Below, in pieces: positions 26,271-34,867 of a stretch of 64,000 nt of DNA. Where the stretch lies: positions 1-64,000 of the forward strand of contig JAKPDO010000019.1 of assembly GCA_029552545.1 (NCBI GenBank), in the 5' to 3' direction. The stretch's first letter is position 1; each line of letters opens with the position of its first letter. Both the position numbers and the translations under genes were made by a program. The DNA comes from Planctomycetota bacterium (GTDB lineage: Bacteria; Planctomycetota; Phycisphaerae; Sedimentisphaerales; Anaerohalosphaeraceae). Below the pieces are notes generated by a model. The model saw nothing but the letters and a program-made list of their open reading frames with translations. It was not told the DNA's origin and ran no database searches.

Positions 26271-26519
26271 ATGGAATCTCCAGCGGAAAAATCGGTGCGG
26301 TTTCTTTCTCAGGTGCCGGCCGGACAGACGGTTCGGCTGGTCCGGATTGCGGGCGGACACGGGCTGACGCTGCGGCTGGCCGGAATGGGGCTGGTGCCGA
26401 ATGTTCCGCTGGAGGTGCTGCGGAACGATTCTCGCGGGCAGATTATCGTGCAGGTGAAGAATACCAAAATTGTGCTGGGACGGGGGATGTCGGAAAAGCT
26501 GGAAGTGGCACCTTTGTAA
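26271..26519 (+). CDS. feoA: Ferrous iron transport protein A (FeoA)
   Basis: An 82-residue SH3-like protein that supports FeoB activity. The core is VRLVRIAGGHGLTLRLAGMG, then LVPNVPLEVLRNDSRGQIIV, with KIVLGRGMSEKLEV near the end, all typical of FeoA. Its ATG directly follows the regulator's stop codon, implying translational coupling. feoB begins 9 nt after its stop. Confidence 0.95.
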   Translation: MESPAEKSVRFLSQVPAGQTVRLVRIAGGHGLTLRLAGMGLVPNVPLEVLRNDSRGQIIVQVKNTKIVLGRGMSEKLEVAPL

Positions 26520-26527
26520 AGAGAACG

Positions 26528-28606
26528 ATGGACGCATCCGGAAAAAAGGCGGAATGGCTGGTGGCGCTGGCGGGCAATCCGAACAGCGGAAAGACGACGG
26601 TATTCAATGCCCTTACGGGCACGCGTCAGCATACCGGAAACTATCCGGGCGTGACGGTGGAGAAGAAAGAGGGCATCTGTCGGATTGACGGGCGGACGCT
26701 GCGGATTGTGGATTTGCCCGGCGTGTACAGTCTGACGGCGTACTCGATGGAGGAGCTGGTGGCCCGCCGTTTCCTGCTTCAGGAGAAGCCGGATGTGGTG
26801 GTGGATGTGGTGGATGCTTCGAATCTGGAGCGGCATTTGTATCTGGCGGTGCAGCTGATGGAGATGAAGGTGCCGCTGGTGCTGGCGTTTAATATGAGCG
26901 ATGTGGCGCGGCAGCGGGGGCTGGAGTTTGATTTGGAGCAGCTGAGTGCTCTGCTGGGGGCTCCGATTGTGCCGCTGGTTGCTACCAAAGGCGAAGGCAT
27001 TGATGAACTTAAGAAGACGATTGTCCGCTGTGCCGAACAGGTTCTTCCGGTGCCGGCGGAGATTCGGTACGGTCCGGAACTGGAGGAGGCGATCGGAAAG
27101 ATTGAATCGGTGCTTGACGAGGACCATCCGCTTATTCGGTCATACGGGCGTCGGTGGACGGCGCTGAAGCTGCTCGAAGGCGATTCGGAGATTCAGGAGC
27201 AGATTCGCTCGCCGCAGGTGTCCGATGTGCTGCATCAGGTTCGCCAGCATTTAACAGCCGTTTTTAAGGAATCGCCGGAGGTGTTGATAGCGGAGCGCCG
27301 GTATGGGTTTATCTCCGGGGCCTGTCAGGAGACGGTCCGTCAGACGGTTCTGAAGCGGCAGGATTTCAGCGACCGGATGGATGCGGTTCTGACACATCGG
27401 TATGCGGGGCTGCCGATTTTTGCCGTTCTGATGTACATTGTTTTTTACCTGACGTTTCAGGTCGGTGCCTGGCCGCAGGGCTGGCTGGAGGACGGTTTTA
27501 CCTATTTGGCGCAGTTGATTGGGCGGTTTTGGCCGGAGGGGGTTTCCGGTGAAATCAAATCCCTGCTGATAGACGGGGTGATAGCGGGAGTAGGCGGGGT
27601 GGTGGTGTTTCTGCCGAATATTCTGCTGCTGTTTCTGGGGATTGCGTTTCTGGAAGACAGCGGGTATATGGCGCGGGCGGCGTTTATTATGGACCGACTG
27701 ATGCATCGAATCGGGCTGCACGGCAAGAGTTTTATTCCGATGCTGATTGGGTTCGGCTGTTCGGTGCCGGCGATTATGGCGACGCGGATTCTGGAGGAGC
27801 GGCGGACGCGGCTGGCGACGATGCTGGTGATTCCGCTGATGAGCTGCGGGGCCCGGATTACGATTTACGGACTGCTGATTCCGGCCTTCTTTCCGGCTCC
27901 GCTTCGGGGGCCGATGATGTGGCTGATTTATCTGATTGGAATCGGTTTGGCGATTGTCTGTGTGCGTCTGCTGCGCAGCACGCTTCTGAAAGGCGAGTCG
28001 GTACCGTTTGTGATGGAGCTGCCGCCGTATCGGCTGCCGACGCTGCGCGGGCTTCTCTTGCATATGTGGGACCGGGGCTGGCTGTATCTGCGCAAGGCGG
28101 GGACGGTGATATTGGCTCTGTCGGTTGTGATGTGGGCGGCGACGCGCTATCCGCGTCCGCCGAAAGATATTTTGCCTGCCGGCGAATCCCAACAACGGCG
28201 GTTGGAACTGGACTATTCCCTGGCTGGGCGCATCGGAAAATGGATGGAGCCGGCGATACGACCGCTGGGGTTTGACTGGAAAATCGGCACGGCGATGATT
28301 GGGGCGGCTATGGCCAAAGAAATGTTTGTTTCCCAGATGTCGATTGTTTACTCGATCAGCGGTGAGGAGGATTTGGAGCGGCTGCGGGAGCATATCCGCC
28401 GGGACTACAGCACACTGCAGGGATTCTGTGTGATGCTGTTTTGTCTGATTAGTACACCCTGTGTCGCCACAGTGGCTGTCACACGACGGGAAAGCGGGGC
28501 GTGGAAGTGGGCTCTTCTTCAGTTCGGAGGACTGACGGCTCTGGCCTACCTCGTTACCCTGCTTGTTTATCAGGGAGGACGGCTGGTCTCTTTTCTGACG
28601 GCTTAG
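26528..28606 (+). CDS. feoB: Ferrous iron transporter FeoB
   Basis: An inner-membrane Fe(II) importer, 692 residues. The cytosolic G domain has G1 GNPNSGKTTVFNALTG, switch I with NYPGVTVEKKEG, G3 DLPGVYSL and G4 NMSD. The guanine-dissociation-inhibitor-like helical region follows at about 170-270. Two Gate motifs are in the membrane part (PMLIGFGCSVPAIMATR; MLFCLISTPCVATV), the Cys being proposed to line the path. It is the last gene of the dtxR-feoA-feoB operon. No FeoC follows. The next gene is convergent, with a 28-bp gap. Confidence 0.97.
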   Translation: MDASGKKAEWLVALAGNPNSGKTTVFNALTGTRQHTGNYPGVTVEKKEGICRIDGRTLRIVDLPGVYSLTAYSMEELVARRFLLQEKPDVVVDVVDASNLERHLYLAVQLMEMKVPLVLAFNMSDVARQRGLEFDLEQLSALLGAPIVPLVATKGEGIDELKKTIVRCAEQVLPVPAEIRYGPELEEAIGKIESVLDEDHPLIRSYGRRWTALKLLEGDSEIQEQIRSPQVSDVLHQVRQHLTAVFKESPEVLIAERRYGFISGACQETVRQTVLKRQDFSDRMDAVLTHRYAGLPIFAVLMYIVFYLTFQVGAWPQGWLEDGFTYLAQLIGRFWPEGVSGEIKSLLIDGVIAGVGGVVVFLPNILLLFLGIAFLEDSGYMARAAFIMDRLMHRIGLHGKSFIPMLIGFGCSVPAIMATRILEERRTRLATMLVIPLMSCGARITIYGLLIPAFFPAPLRGPMMWLIYLIGIGLAIVCVRLLRSTLLKGESVPFVMELPPYRLPTLRGLLLHMWDRGWLYLRKAGTVILALSVVMWAATRYPRPPKDILPAGESQQRRLELDYSLAGRIGKWMEPAIRPLGFDWKIGTAMIGAAMAKEMFVSQMSIVYSISGEEDLERLREHIRRDYSTLQGFCVMLFCLISTPCVATVAVTRRESGAWKWALLQFGGLTALAYLVTLLVYQGGRLVSFLTA

Positions 28607-28634
28607 GATTGTCTGGCATCAAAAATCAAACAGC

Positions 28635-29573
28635 TCATTGGCCGTTTTTGAGCCAATTGTCGGTCAGAATGATCAGGTCCAGGGTGTCCACAAACCAGTC
28701 TTTGTTCAGGTCGGCCTGAGGGCAGGGGCAGTTGGGGTCAATCAGATTGGGGTCATAGACAGTCCCGGGCGGGAGCGTGCCGCCCGGATAATCGGGTTTG
28801 GGCAGGAGCGTATTGGGGTCAAAGGCGTTCGGGTCCGGACACCAGCTCAGCCAGGCCTGCGAGAGGATTTGGAAATCTTCCGAATCAACGGAGCAGTCGT
28901 GGTTAATGTCGCCGGGCTGGACAGTGCAGACGGACAATCCGTCCACTGCCAGATAACTTTTGTAGATTGTGTCCAGCTGGTCCCGCACGGTACAGATGAG
29001 CCGATAGGTGCCGGCGGTTTCTTCCGTGAAGTCATACTGGAAAGGAATCCAGGTGTTGGTGGATTGGAAATCTCCGACTTGCATCACATCGCAGTAAGCC
29101 AGCACAATTTCGGAGGGCAGTCCGCTGTTCGGGTCCTCCGGCACCAAATAGATTTTGCCGTAATCGTTGTACTGCAGAAAATCGCACGTGCCGAAAAAGT
29201 AGGCACCGGACAGCCGCTGACCCGGCAGAAAAGTCACGGTTTGGGTAATTGTGGAGTGGATGATGGCGGGGTCCGAATCGTCCCCGAGGTCGCCTGTGGA
29301 TAAGACAACAAACCGTCGGCCCTCATAGGGTTCGGGAAGGGTCCAATGGACTTCCCGTTTGCTGCGGTCATACTGCGGATTGGGCACCAAATAGCGGTGC
29401 AGCCCTGCATAGCAGTCTCGGTAGGGATTATCAACAGCCCGAGCCCAACCCCAGGGAGGGATAAACCACTCGGTCGTATTGGGATCAGGGATCTCGAAGC
29501 CGCCGTTCAGGATACCCCCCCAAATTGTACAGCCGAGCCAGAAAAAAAAACTTATCCTTATAATCGGCGTCAT
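28635..29573 (-). CDS. Secreted protein with two dockerin-like calcium repeats at the C-terminus
   Basis: About 312 residues. A signal peptide (MTPIIRISFFFWLGCTIWGG) leads to a beta-rich domain of about 200 residues beginning LNGGFEIPDP, which resembles carbohydrate-binding PEP-CTERM/DUF642-like folds but has no clear assignment. Two EF-hand-like dockerin repeats close the protein: GDINHDCSVDSEDFQILSQ and ADLNKDWFVDTLDLIILTD, separated by a Pro/Asp-rich linker. The ATG at 29573 is chosen for its AGGAA; an upstream start at 29636 would bury the signal peptide. No cohesin is visible in the window, so the dockerin repeats may serve another surface role. Confidence 0.75.
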   Translation of the reverse strand: MTPIIRISFFFWLGCTIWGGILNGGFEIPDPNTTEWFIPPWGWARAVDNPYRDCYAGLHRYLVPNPQYDRSKREVHWTLPEPYEGRRFVVLSTGDLGDDSDPAIIHSTITQTVTFLPGQRLSGAYFFGTCDFLQYNDYGKIYLVPEDPNSGLPSEIVLAYCDVMQVGDFQSTNTWIPFQYDFTEETAGTYRLICTVRDQLDTIYKSYLAVDGLSVCTVQPGDINHDCSVDSEDFQILSQAWLSWCPDPNAFDPNTLLPKPDYPGGTLPPGTVYDPNLIDPNCPCPQADLNKDWFVDTLDLIILTDNWLKNGQ

Positions 29574-29761
29574 TTTTCCTACACCAAAGCCCTGCGAATA
29601 TTTGTTTTTTTCATTGTACCAAAAACAAATGTGCAAATCAATACTCCTGTAAATATTCCGGAGTTTGTCTGTCTTTCATTTATGAATTGTCGGCTGTCAA
29701 ACGGTCTTTATTGCGTCTTCTACGGCAAAACTCTGTTTTTCGTGCATAAAAATTTAAAGAG

Positions 29762-29793
29762 AAAAAACCGAAAGATTCTTATCGGTCTTTCGG
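29762..29793 (-). terminator. Intrinsic terminator pointing left, with no gene to its right
   Basis: On the minus strand the stem CCGAAAGA/TCTTTCGG (29786-29793 with 29768-29775) is followed by TTTTTT (29767-29762). No minus-strand gene ends here; the next one to the left starts at 29573. It may therefore lie in that gene's leader as an attenuator, or stop antisense transcription. Confidence 0.65.
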
Positions 29794-29800
29794 ATAGACG

Positions 29801-29829
29801 TTGTTCCGGACCATCTTTTTCGGTATAAT
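29801..29829 (+). promoter_or_regulatory. Sigma-70 promoter of the phasin-ubiB genes
   Basis: TTGTTC (29801-29806), a 17-nt spacer and TATAAT (29824-29829). The predicted start near 29836 gives a leader of about 65 nt to the ATG at 29903. Confidence 0.75.
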
Positions 29830-29902
29830 GACAGAATCAGAAAACGGATTCCATTTGTTGGATTTCCTGAATGGTCATTTCAGTGATAGAAAGGAGCGAA
29901 CG

Positions 29903-30190
29903 ATGTTTGAGACACTTGATAAGTTGTTTCTGGCAGGGCTGGGTGCAATGACGATGACGAGGGAGCGGGCCGAGGCGATCTTCGAGGAATATGTCCAGAA
30001 AGGGAAGGCCAAACGGGAGGAGAAGAGCGGCTTTGTCAAAGAGATTCTCGAACTGGCGGCCAAAAGCCGTGCGGATTTGGAAAAAATTATTTCAGAACAG
30101 CTTCACAAAGTCTTGGCCCAGATGCCTTTGGCGACGAAAGAAGACCTCAAACGTCTGGAAGAGAAAATCGACCAGCTGCTCAAGAAGTAA
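29903..30190 (+). CDS. Phasin-like / PhaF-type small helical protein
   Basis: A 95-residue, entirely helical, amphipathic and charged protein. The sequence MFETLDKLFLAGLGAMTMTR followed by AEAIFEEYVQKGKA, and the C-terminal coiled coil KEDLKRLEEKIDQLL, match small phasin / polyhydroxyalkanoate-granule-associated proteins. No PHA synthase is in the window, so granule binding is unproven. AAAGGAG lies 6 nt before the ATG. The UbiB-type kinase follows after 15 nt, so the pair is co-expressed and may work together on lipid or quinone-related membranes. Confidence 0.75.
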   Translation: MFETLDKLFLAGLGAMTMTRERAEAIFEEYVQKGKAKREEKSGFVKEILELAAKSRADLEKIISEQLHKVLAQMPLATKEDLKRLEEKIDQLLKK

Positions 30191-30205
30191 GAAGGAGAAA
30201 CTGTT

Positions 30206-31900
30206 TTGCGGGGTCTGTTTTACCGAGTCAAGAGAACCGCCGCTCATCTGGCGCGGTATCGGCACATTATGTCTGTGCTGATTAAGTACGGCTTTGAGGA
30301 GGCCGCGGGAATTGTCGCGCGCCGGTTTCGGGTGGGGCTGGGGTCGAAAGGATTTCCGACGGCTCGGCGGGAGGAGCTGGCCCAGACCTCTCCTGCACGC
30401 CGGATTCGGCTGGCGATGGAGGAACTGGGGCCGACGTTTATCAAGCTGGGGCAGCTGCTCAGCACCCGTCCGGACCTGATTCCGACGGACCTGGTGGATG
30501 AACTGGAGCGGCTGCAGGACCAGGTAACGCCGGAACGGCCGGAGACGATTCGACAGGAAATTCGGCAGCAGTTAGGCGCCTATCCGGAGGAATTGTTCGA
30601 GACCTTTGAGTCGGAACCGATTGCGGCGGCCAGCATTGCTCAGGTGCATCGCGTCCGGCTTAAAGACGGCCGACCGGCGGCGATGAAAATCCGCCGGCCG
30701 GGAATTGTTCGGGTGATCCGAACGGAGCTGGAGATACTGGAGGATTTGGCGGCGCTGCTGAAAGGACGGCTGCGGAACGGGCAGACCGTTGACCCGCAGC
30801 GGATGGTTCGCGAGTTTGCTCAGGCGGTGCTCAAAGAGGTGGATTTATCCCGGGAACGGAAAAATCTTCAGCGCTTCCGGCAGAACTTTGCCGATGACCC
30901 GACGGTGCACGTGCCGGAGGTCTTTGAGGAATACTGTTCCGAGGGCATCCTGACGATGGAGTTTATTGAGGGCATCAAACCCTCTCAAGTCGAGCGGCTG
31001 CAGGCGGAAGGATACGATACGAAGGAAATCGCCCGGCGCGGAGCGGATTTTGTGCTCAAGCAGGTCTTTGATTTCGGGTTTTTCCACACGGACCCGCATC
31101 CGGGAAATTTTTTTGTAATGAAAGGCAATGTGCTGGCTCCGCTGGACTTCGGGCAGGTGGGGCGGCTGAGCCGTCCGGACCGCCAATTGATGCAGGCGAT
31201 TGTGTTGTCTATCGTCAGCGGCGATGTAACGCGTGTTCTGCAGGGGCTGGAGCGTTCGGAAATGCTCGATGAGCAGACCGATCTGCTGGACCTGCGGCGG
31301 GACTTGGAGGAACTGCTGGATACCTATTCGCATCTTCCGCTGAAGGATATTCCGTTTCGGGAGGCCATCGGGCGAGGCTTTGAGATTATCCGGTCGCATC
31401 ATATTCAGCCGCCGCGTGATTTTACGCTGATGCTGAAATGTCTGATGACTATCGAATCCTTTGCCACCGGACTGGATCCGGAGTTTCAGATTATTGAACA
31501 TCTGAAACCGTATGCCAAGCGGTTTATGCTCGAATCCGTCAAACCCAGCGGGATTCTCCGTCAGCTGGGCAGAGCCGCCCAGGGAGCGGGGGAGCTGGCG
31601 GGCCGTTTTCCGGAAGATGCGGCGGCCATTTTAAGCAAAATCCGCCGCGGGCAGTTTCGGATACATATTCATCATGAACATCTGGAGCAGCTGGAGCGGA
31701 CGCTGGACAACAGCTCCAATCGAATGTCGTTTGCCATCATTATTGCGGCCCTGCTGATCGGCTCCAGTCTGCTGGTGGCTCAGGAGGGGACCGTGCTGGG
31801 GCTGATGTCGCTGGAGGCCCTGGGAGTAATTGGGTATCTGACGGCGGCGGCCATCGGCATCTGGCTTCTGATTTCCATTCTTCGCGGCCGACGTTTTTGA
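30206..31900 (+). CDS. ABC1/UbiB (AarF) family atypical protein kinase-like ATPase
   Basis: A 564-residue member of the ABC1/UbiB family, associated with quinone or lipid metabolism at the membrane. The KxGQ-type extension motif is FIKLGQLLSTRPDLIP. The Ala-rich nucleotide loop is AAASIAQVHR, with the ATP-binding Lys in AAMKIRRPG. The catalytic/metal segment is FHTDPHPGNFF and LDFGQVGRL. Two C-terminal membrane helices end the protein (FAIIIAALLIGSSLLVA; VIGYLTAAAIGIWLLISI). The start is TTG at 30206 with AAGGAG about 9 nt upstream. It is coupled to the phasin-like gene. Confidence 0.93.
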   Translation: MRGLFYRVKRTAAHLARYRHIMSVLIKYGFEEAAGIVARRFRVGLGSKGFPTARREELAQTSPARRIRLAMEELGPTFIKLGQLLSTRPDLIPTDLVDELERLQDQVTPERPETIRQEIRQQLGAYPEELFETFESEPIAAASIAQVHRVRLKDGRPAAMKIRRPGIVRVIRTELEILEDLAALLKGRLRNGQTVDPQRMVREFAQAVLKEVDLSRERKNLQRFRQNFADDPTVHVPEVFEEYCSEGILTMEFIEGIKPSQVERLQAEGYDTKEIARRGADFVLKQVFDFGFFHTDPHPGNFFVMKGNVLAPLDFGQVGRLSRPDRQLMQAIVLSIVSGDVTRVLQGLERSEMLDEQTDLLDLRRDLEELLDTYSHLPLKDIPFREAIGRGFEIIRSHHIQPPRDFTLMLKCLMTIESFATGLDPEFQIIEHLKPYAKRFMLESVKPSGILRQLGRAAQGAGELAGRFPEDAAAILSKIRRGQFRIHIHHEHLEQLERTLDNSSNRMSFAIIIAALLIGSSLLVAQEGTVLGLMSLEALGVIGYLTAAAIGIWLLISILRGRRF

Positions 31901-31958
31901 CAAACCGGCGACTTGTGCGGTTCGTAGAAAACAGAATAGACCGGAAAGGACGGTCGAA

Positions 31959-32684
31959 ATGGAAAAACAGCGGCACAATGCGTTTACGCTTCTCGAACTG
32001 CTGGTGGTGCTGGCGATTCTGGCCCTGCTGGTCGGCGTACTTCTGCCGGCTCTGCGTCAGGCCCGGGAAGCGGGGCGGTCGATTGTCTGCCGGTCGCTGA
32101 TGAAAAATTATACGTTTGCTCTTTATGGGTATTTTACGGAAACACGGGACCTGCTGCCGATTTCGGTGCAGGACCCGATTATGCGGCCGTGGTTTACGCT
32201 CGATGACTTTCGCAGCCGAATCGGGCTGCCGTCTTTGACGGAGGAATACAAAATTCGCCGTTTTCCGCAGAATATCCAGGAATATAAGCCGTCGTATGAG
32301 AAGAAATATATCTGCCCTTCCGCCTCGTTTGCCCTGAAGAATCCGGAGGAAGGGCTGTATGCGATGGACCGCAGCTACGGGCTGAACGCCCATGTGTATT
32401 ATTTTCAGGATTCTATCCGGGAACGGCTTCTCAGTCAGAGCGGGCGGATTTTGTGTATGGCCGACGCCCTCGACTGGTGGTTTAATTGGTGGGGGTGCGA
32501 TAAATATACAGAAACCGGAGAGGAATGGTTGGGTTTTGAGACATACGGGACGGCGGCGTTCCGCCACAGCCGACAGCGGGCGAATGTGAGCTTTTGGGAC
32601 GGGCATTGTGCGGCGATGACGGTGGAGGAGCTCAAACAGAATCTGGACGAGTGGATGCGTCTGGCGGAAAGGCAGAGCCGCTGA
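31959..32684 (+). CDS. Prepilin-type (type II secretion pseudopilin-like) protein
   Basis: A 241-residue protein with the type IV prepilin leader: short basic N-terminus, then NAFTLLELLVVLAILALLVGV (cleavage before F, Glu at +5) forming the first helix. The globular domain ends with RHSRQRANVSFWDGHCAAM, the histidine-to-DG motif of planctomycete/lentisphaera pseudopilins, here with 10 rather than 9 residues between His and Asp. AAGGAC precedes the ATG. It stands alone between ubiB and tmRNA; a second, related gene is at 43486. Confidence 0.85.
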   Translation: MEKQRHNAFTLLELLVVLAILALLVGVLLPALRQAREAGRSIVCRSLMKNYTFALYGYFTETRDLLPISVQDPIMRPWFTLDDFRSRIGLPSLTEEYKIRRFPQNIQEYKPSYEKKYICPSASFALKNPEEGLYAMDRSYGLNAHVYYFQDSIRERLLSQSGRILCMADALDWWFNWWGCDKYTETGEEWLGFETYGTAAFRHSRQRANVSFWDGHCAAMTVEELKQNLDEWMRLAERQSR

Positions 32685-32693
32685 AGGCCGATG

Positions 32694-32721
32694 TTGTATT
32701 TAGCGGGCGGATTTGCTACAA
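32694..32721 (+). promoter_or_regulatory. Promoter of the tmRNA gene
   Basis: TTGTAT (32694-32699), a 16-nt spacer and TACAAT (32716-32721). A start near 32728 would give a short 5' precursor removed before the mature end at 32749. Confidence 0.7.
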
Positions 32722-32748
32722 TATAAGAAGCATCTTTGACAAGTGAAT

Positions 32749-33101
32749 CGGGGGCGAAAGGAATCGACCGGACAGGTAGAAGGTTCGGCTGCATGTGCAG
32801 GATGGCGGTTGGCCTGCCTAATCATCCGCTGCAAACAATAACTGGCAACTACCAGTATGCAATGGCTGCGTAATTAACGCAGCCCGTTCCGTTGGTCCTG
32901 CCCGCGGGACTGACGCGAACGCCGCTCAGCGGGCTGGCTGAAGGGCTCCGTTCACGGCCCGACAGCGAGACAGCAGTGAACTGGCGAGAGCGGAAGCCGG
33001 TCGTTTGGCGTCCGCTCGAGCGAGACCCAAACAGACGACTAAACATGTAGATGCCGGACTGGAAATGTCTCGGGACGGGGGTTCGAATCCCCCCGCCTCC
33101 A
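32749..33101 (+). ncRNA. ssrA: Transfer-messenger RNA (tmRNA)
   Basis: tmRNA rescues stalled ribosomes. The 5' end GGGGGCGAAAGGAATCGACC and the 3' T-arm GGGGGTTCGAATCCCCC (33077-33093) flank a 353-nt RNA. The acceptor stem GGGGGCG (32749-32755) pairs with CGCCTCC (33094-33100) with one G-U. CCA is not encoded. The tag frame ends at TAA 32871-32873. The most likely resume codon is GGC at 32844, giving GNYQYAMAA, because the preceding AATAACT resembles the conserved upstream determinant. The A-M-A-A end fits ClpXP-type tags. A perfect start codon for a longer tag cannot be excluded. Pseudoknot pairings were not modelled. Confidence 0.95.
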
Positions 33102-33175
33102 TCCTCCGTCGCTCGCCGCAGGCGAGCTATGGAGGATGTCCTGCGTAGCTTCAGCGAAGCAGGACTTTTCTTTTT
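33101..33175 (+). terminator. Two hairpins after tmRNA, the second a terminator, made of palindromic repeat sequence
   Basis: The first stem pairs ATCCTCC (33101-33107) and GCTCGCC (33111-33117) with GGCGAGC (33121-33127) and GGAGGAT (33131-33137). The second pairs GTCCTGC (33138-33144) with GCAGGAC (33159-33165) and is followed by TTTTCTTTTT. The loop segment GCTTCAGCGAAGC is close to the motifs at about 1639 and 1840, so this is probably repeat-derived sequence now serving as the tmRNA terminator. Confidence 0.8.
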
Positions 33176-33187
33176 GGGATAATCAGA

Positions 33188-33430
33188 ATGAAGTATGTTT
33201 ACCTGCTCGAGAGTTTAACAGAACCCGACAAAAAGTATATCGGGCTCACCTCTGATTTGACGAAACGTCTTGAGGAACATAACGCCGGAAAATCGCCGCA
33301 TACAGCCAAATTCAGGCCATGGAAAGTTGTTGTTGCCATTCGATTTGACAATGACCTGAAAGCCGCAAAGTTTGAACAATATCTCAAATCCGGTTCCGGC
33401 CATGCCTTTTCGCACAGACATTTTTGGTAA
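33188..33430 (+). CDS. Small GIY-YIG nuclease-family protein
   Basis: An 80-residue single-domain GIY-YIG protein. Catalytic segments are YVYLLES, KKYIGLTSDLTKRLEEHNAG and, near the end, KAAKFEQYLKSG, where the Glu is in the metal-binding position (usually REKYLK). Such stand-alone proteins (YhbQ/URI type) are of uncertain function. It begins 12 nt after the T-tract behind tmRNA and has no ribosome site of note. Placement behind tmRNA and palindromic repeats suggests a small mobile insertion (inference). Confidence 0.85.
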   Translation: MKYVYLLESLTEPDKKYIGLTSDLTKRLEEHNAGKSPHTAKFRPWKVVVAIRFDNDLKAAKFEQYLKSGSGHAFSHRHFW

Positions 33431-33525
33431 CGGTTGACGGCTGTAATCCGGGTGTGTGTTCTTTCTTGCTCTCTTTTTTTTAAATGTTGTGTGCAGAAAT
33501 GGGGAAAATCTCTCACCCCGATCCG

Positions 33526-34701
33526 TCAGCGTTCTTGGCGGGGGCTGTACTGTCTGCGGAAAGCCAGGGGGGACATTCCTCTGGATTTTCGGAAGAATCG
33601 GGCGATATGGCTGGGGTTTGAAAAGCCGACGGCCAGAGCGATTTCCTCGATGGACAAATCGGAATGAATCAGCAGGTCGGCGATACGGTCGGCACAGACC
33701 CGCCTGATTTCCTGCGCGACGGAAGAACCCGCGGCCTTCTTAAACCGCTTCTGCAGGGCGTTTACCGACAGGTGCACATGGTCGGCTACATCGGAGACCT
33801 GAAGCCGTCCCGTTGAATGGTGGCGGATAAAGGTCATGGCTTTGGCGATTTCATAATCTTCAATCGCGGTAAAGTCGGTGGACTGGCGGGGGATGACGGC
33901 GGTCGGCTCAATAAAAACCGTTTGATCCTGCGGGAGGACCTGCCCGTTCATCATTTGGTCCAGAAGAGCGGCGGCTTCAAACCCGGCCTTTCTGTAATCG
34001 AGTGCCACACTGGAGATGCGGGGGATTTGCGTCTCGCAGATTGTCCGGTTGTTGTTGACGCCCAGGACGGCAATCTGCTGCGGGACGAGAAGTTCGGCAA
34101 TCCGGCAGGCGGTCAAAATATCGACGGCCAGCGTGTCGTCACCGGCCAGCACAGCGGCGGGCTTGCGGAGGGATTTCAGCCAGTCCGCCAAAATCAGCAG
34201 TTCCCTGTTCCAGGAGGTAAGATTGCCCGGTCTGGGTCTGACGAAAAGGGCTACATCAAAACCGGCTTCCTTGACATTCATCGCAAAACTCTTCGCACGT
34301 TCCTGCATCGGTACATGAGCAGCGCAGATATAACAGCCGAAGTTCTTAAAGCCGAGTTTCAGGAAGTGCTCGGCGGCCATTTTCCCGATGCGCTCTCCGT
34401 TTCCGACGATGGCGGGCCGGCCCGGCCGTTGCGGTTTTACATTCCGATGGAGAATCGTCGGGATAGAAAGCCGGAGAATTCTGCCGAGGTTTTTTCGGGA
34501 ATTGGGGACAATCAGACCGTCGGGCTGCACCTGTTTAAGCCATCGATAGATTTCCTCCTCGTCGGCCTCAAACTGAAGCAGCAGCGGGGAATACAGAAGC
34601 CATCGGCGGTGAACGGAAGCGTATTCCACAACGCCGTCCCAGAGTCCCCGGTCTTCGCTCGGAGCGTATAAGAACACCACCTTCTTGAAAGGGTCCGCCA
34701 T
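33526..34701 (-). CDS. XylR-like transcriptional regulator (LacI-type sensor domain plus AraC HTH)
   Basis: About 391 residues. The N-terminal two-thirds is a periplasmic-binding-protein-like ligand domain (KKVVFLYAPSEDRGLWDGVV, IAVLGVNNNRTICETQ, PRISSVALDYRKAGFEAA) as in XylR. The C-terminal ~100 residues carry two AraC helix-turn-helices (LQVSDVADHVHLSVNALQKR; SIEEIALAVGFSNPSHIARF). The ligand is probably a sugar. The ATG at 34701 is used; a TTG at 34743 with AAGGG upstream would add 14 residues. It is divergent from the lyase-symporter pair and its likely operator is at 34868-34897. Confidence 0.92.
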   Translation of the reverse strand: MADPFKKVVFLYAPSEDRGLWDGVVEYASVHRRWLLYSPLLLQFEADEEEIYRWLKQVQPDGLIVPNSRKNLGRILRLSIPTILHRNVKPQRPGRPAIVGNGERIGKMAAEHFLKLGFKNFGCYICAAHVPMQERAKSFAMNVKEAGFDVALFVRPRPGNLTSWNRELLILADWLKSLRKPAAVLAGDDTLAVDILTACRIAELLVPQQIAVLGVNNNRTICETQIPRISSVALDYRKAGFEAAALLDQMMNGQVLPQDQTVFIEPTAVIPRQSTDFTAIEDYEIAKAMTFIRHHSTGRLQVSDVADHVHLSVNALQKRFKKAAGSSVAQEIRRVCADRIADLLIHSDLSIEEIALAVGFSNPSHIARFFRKSRGMSPLAFRRQYSPRQER

Positions 34702-34867
34702 AGTTTCCGTTTTCTTGTTGAGGTTTCCGCTTTCTGAGAACAATACCCTTGCGGTGAGGGTCTGTCAAAGGGGTTTTGGGGCCTGATGAGCCCGGCATAA
34801 AATGGCGAAAAAGACGGTTCGTTTTGGAGTGGTTTGATGGGGGCGGTTTCGTTAGAATCATTTTATA

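Larger units (their letters stand above)
29574..29902. other. Intergenic region between divergent genes
   Basis: 329 bp, AT-rich. It holds the leftward terminator at 29762-29793 and the rightward promoter at 29801-29829. I see no gene in it; a start upstream at 29801 for the phasin-like gene would be inside its own promoter and is rejected. Confidence 0.6.
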
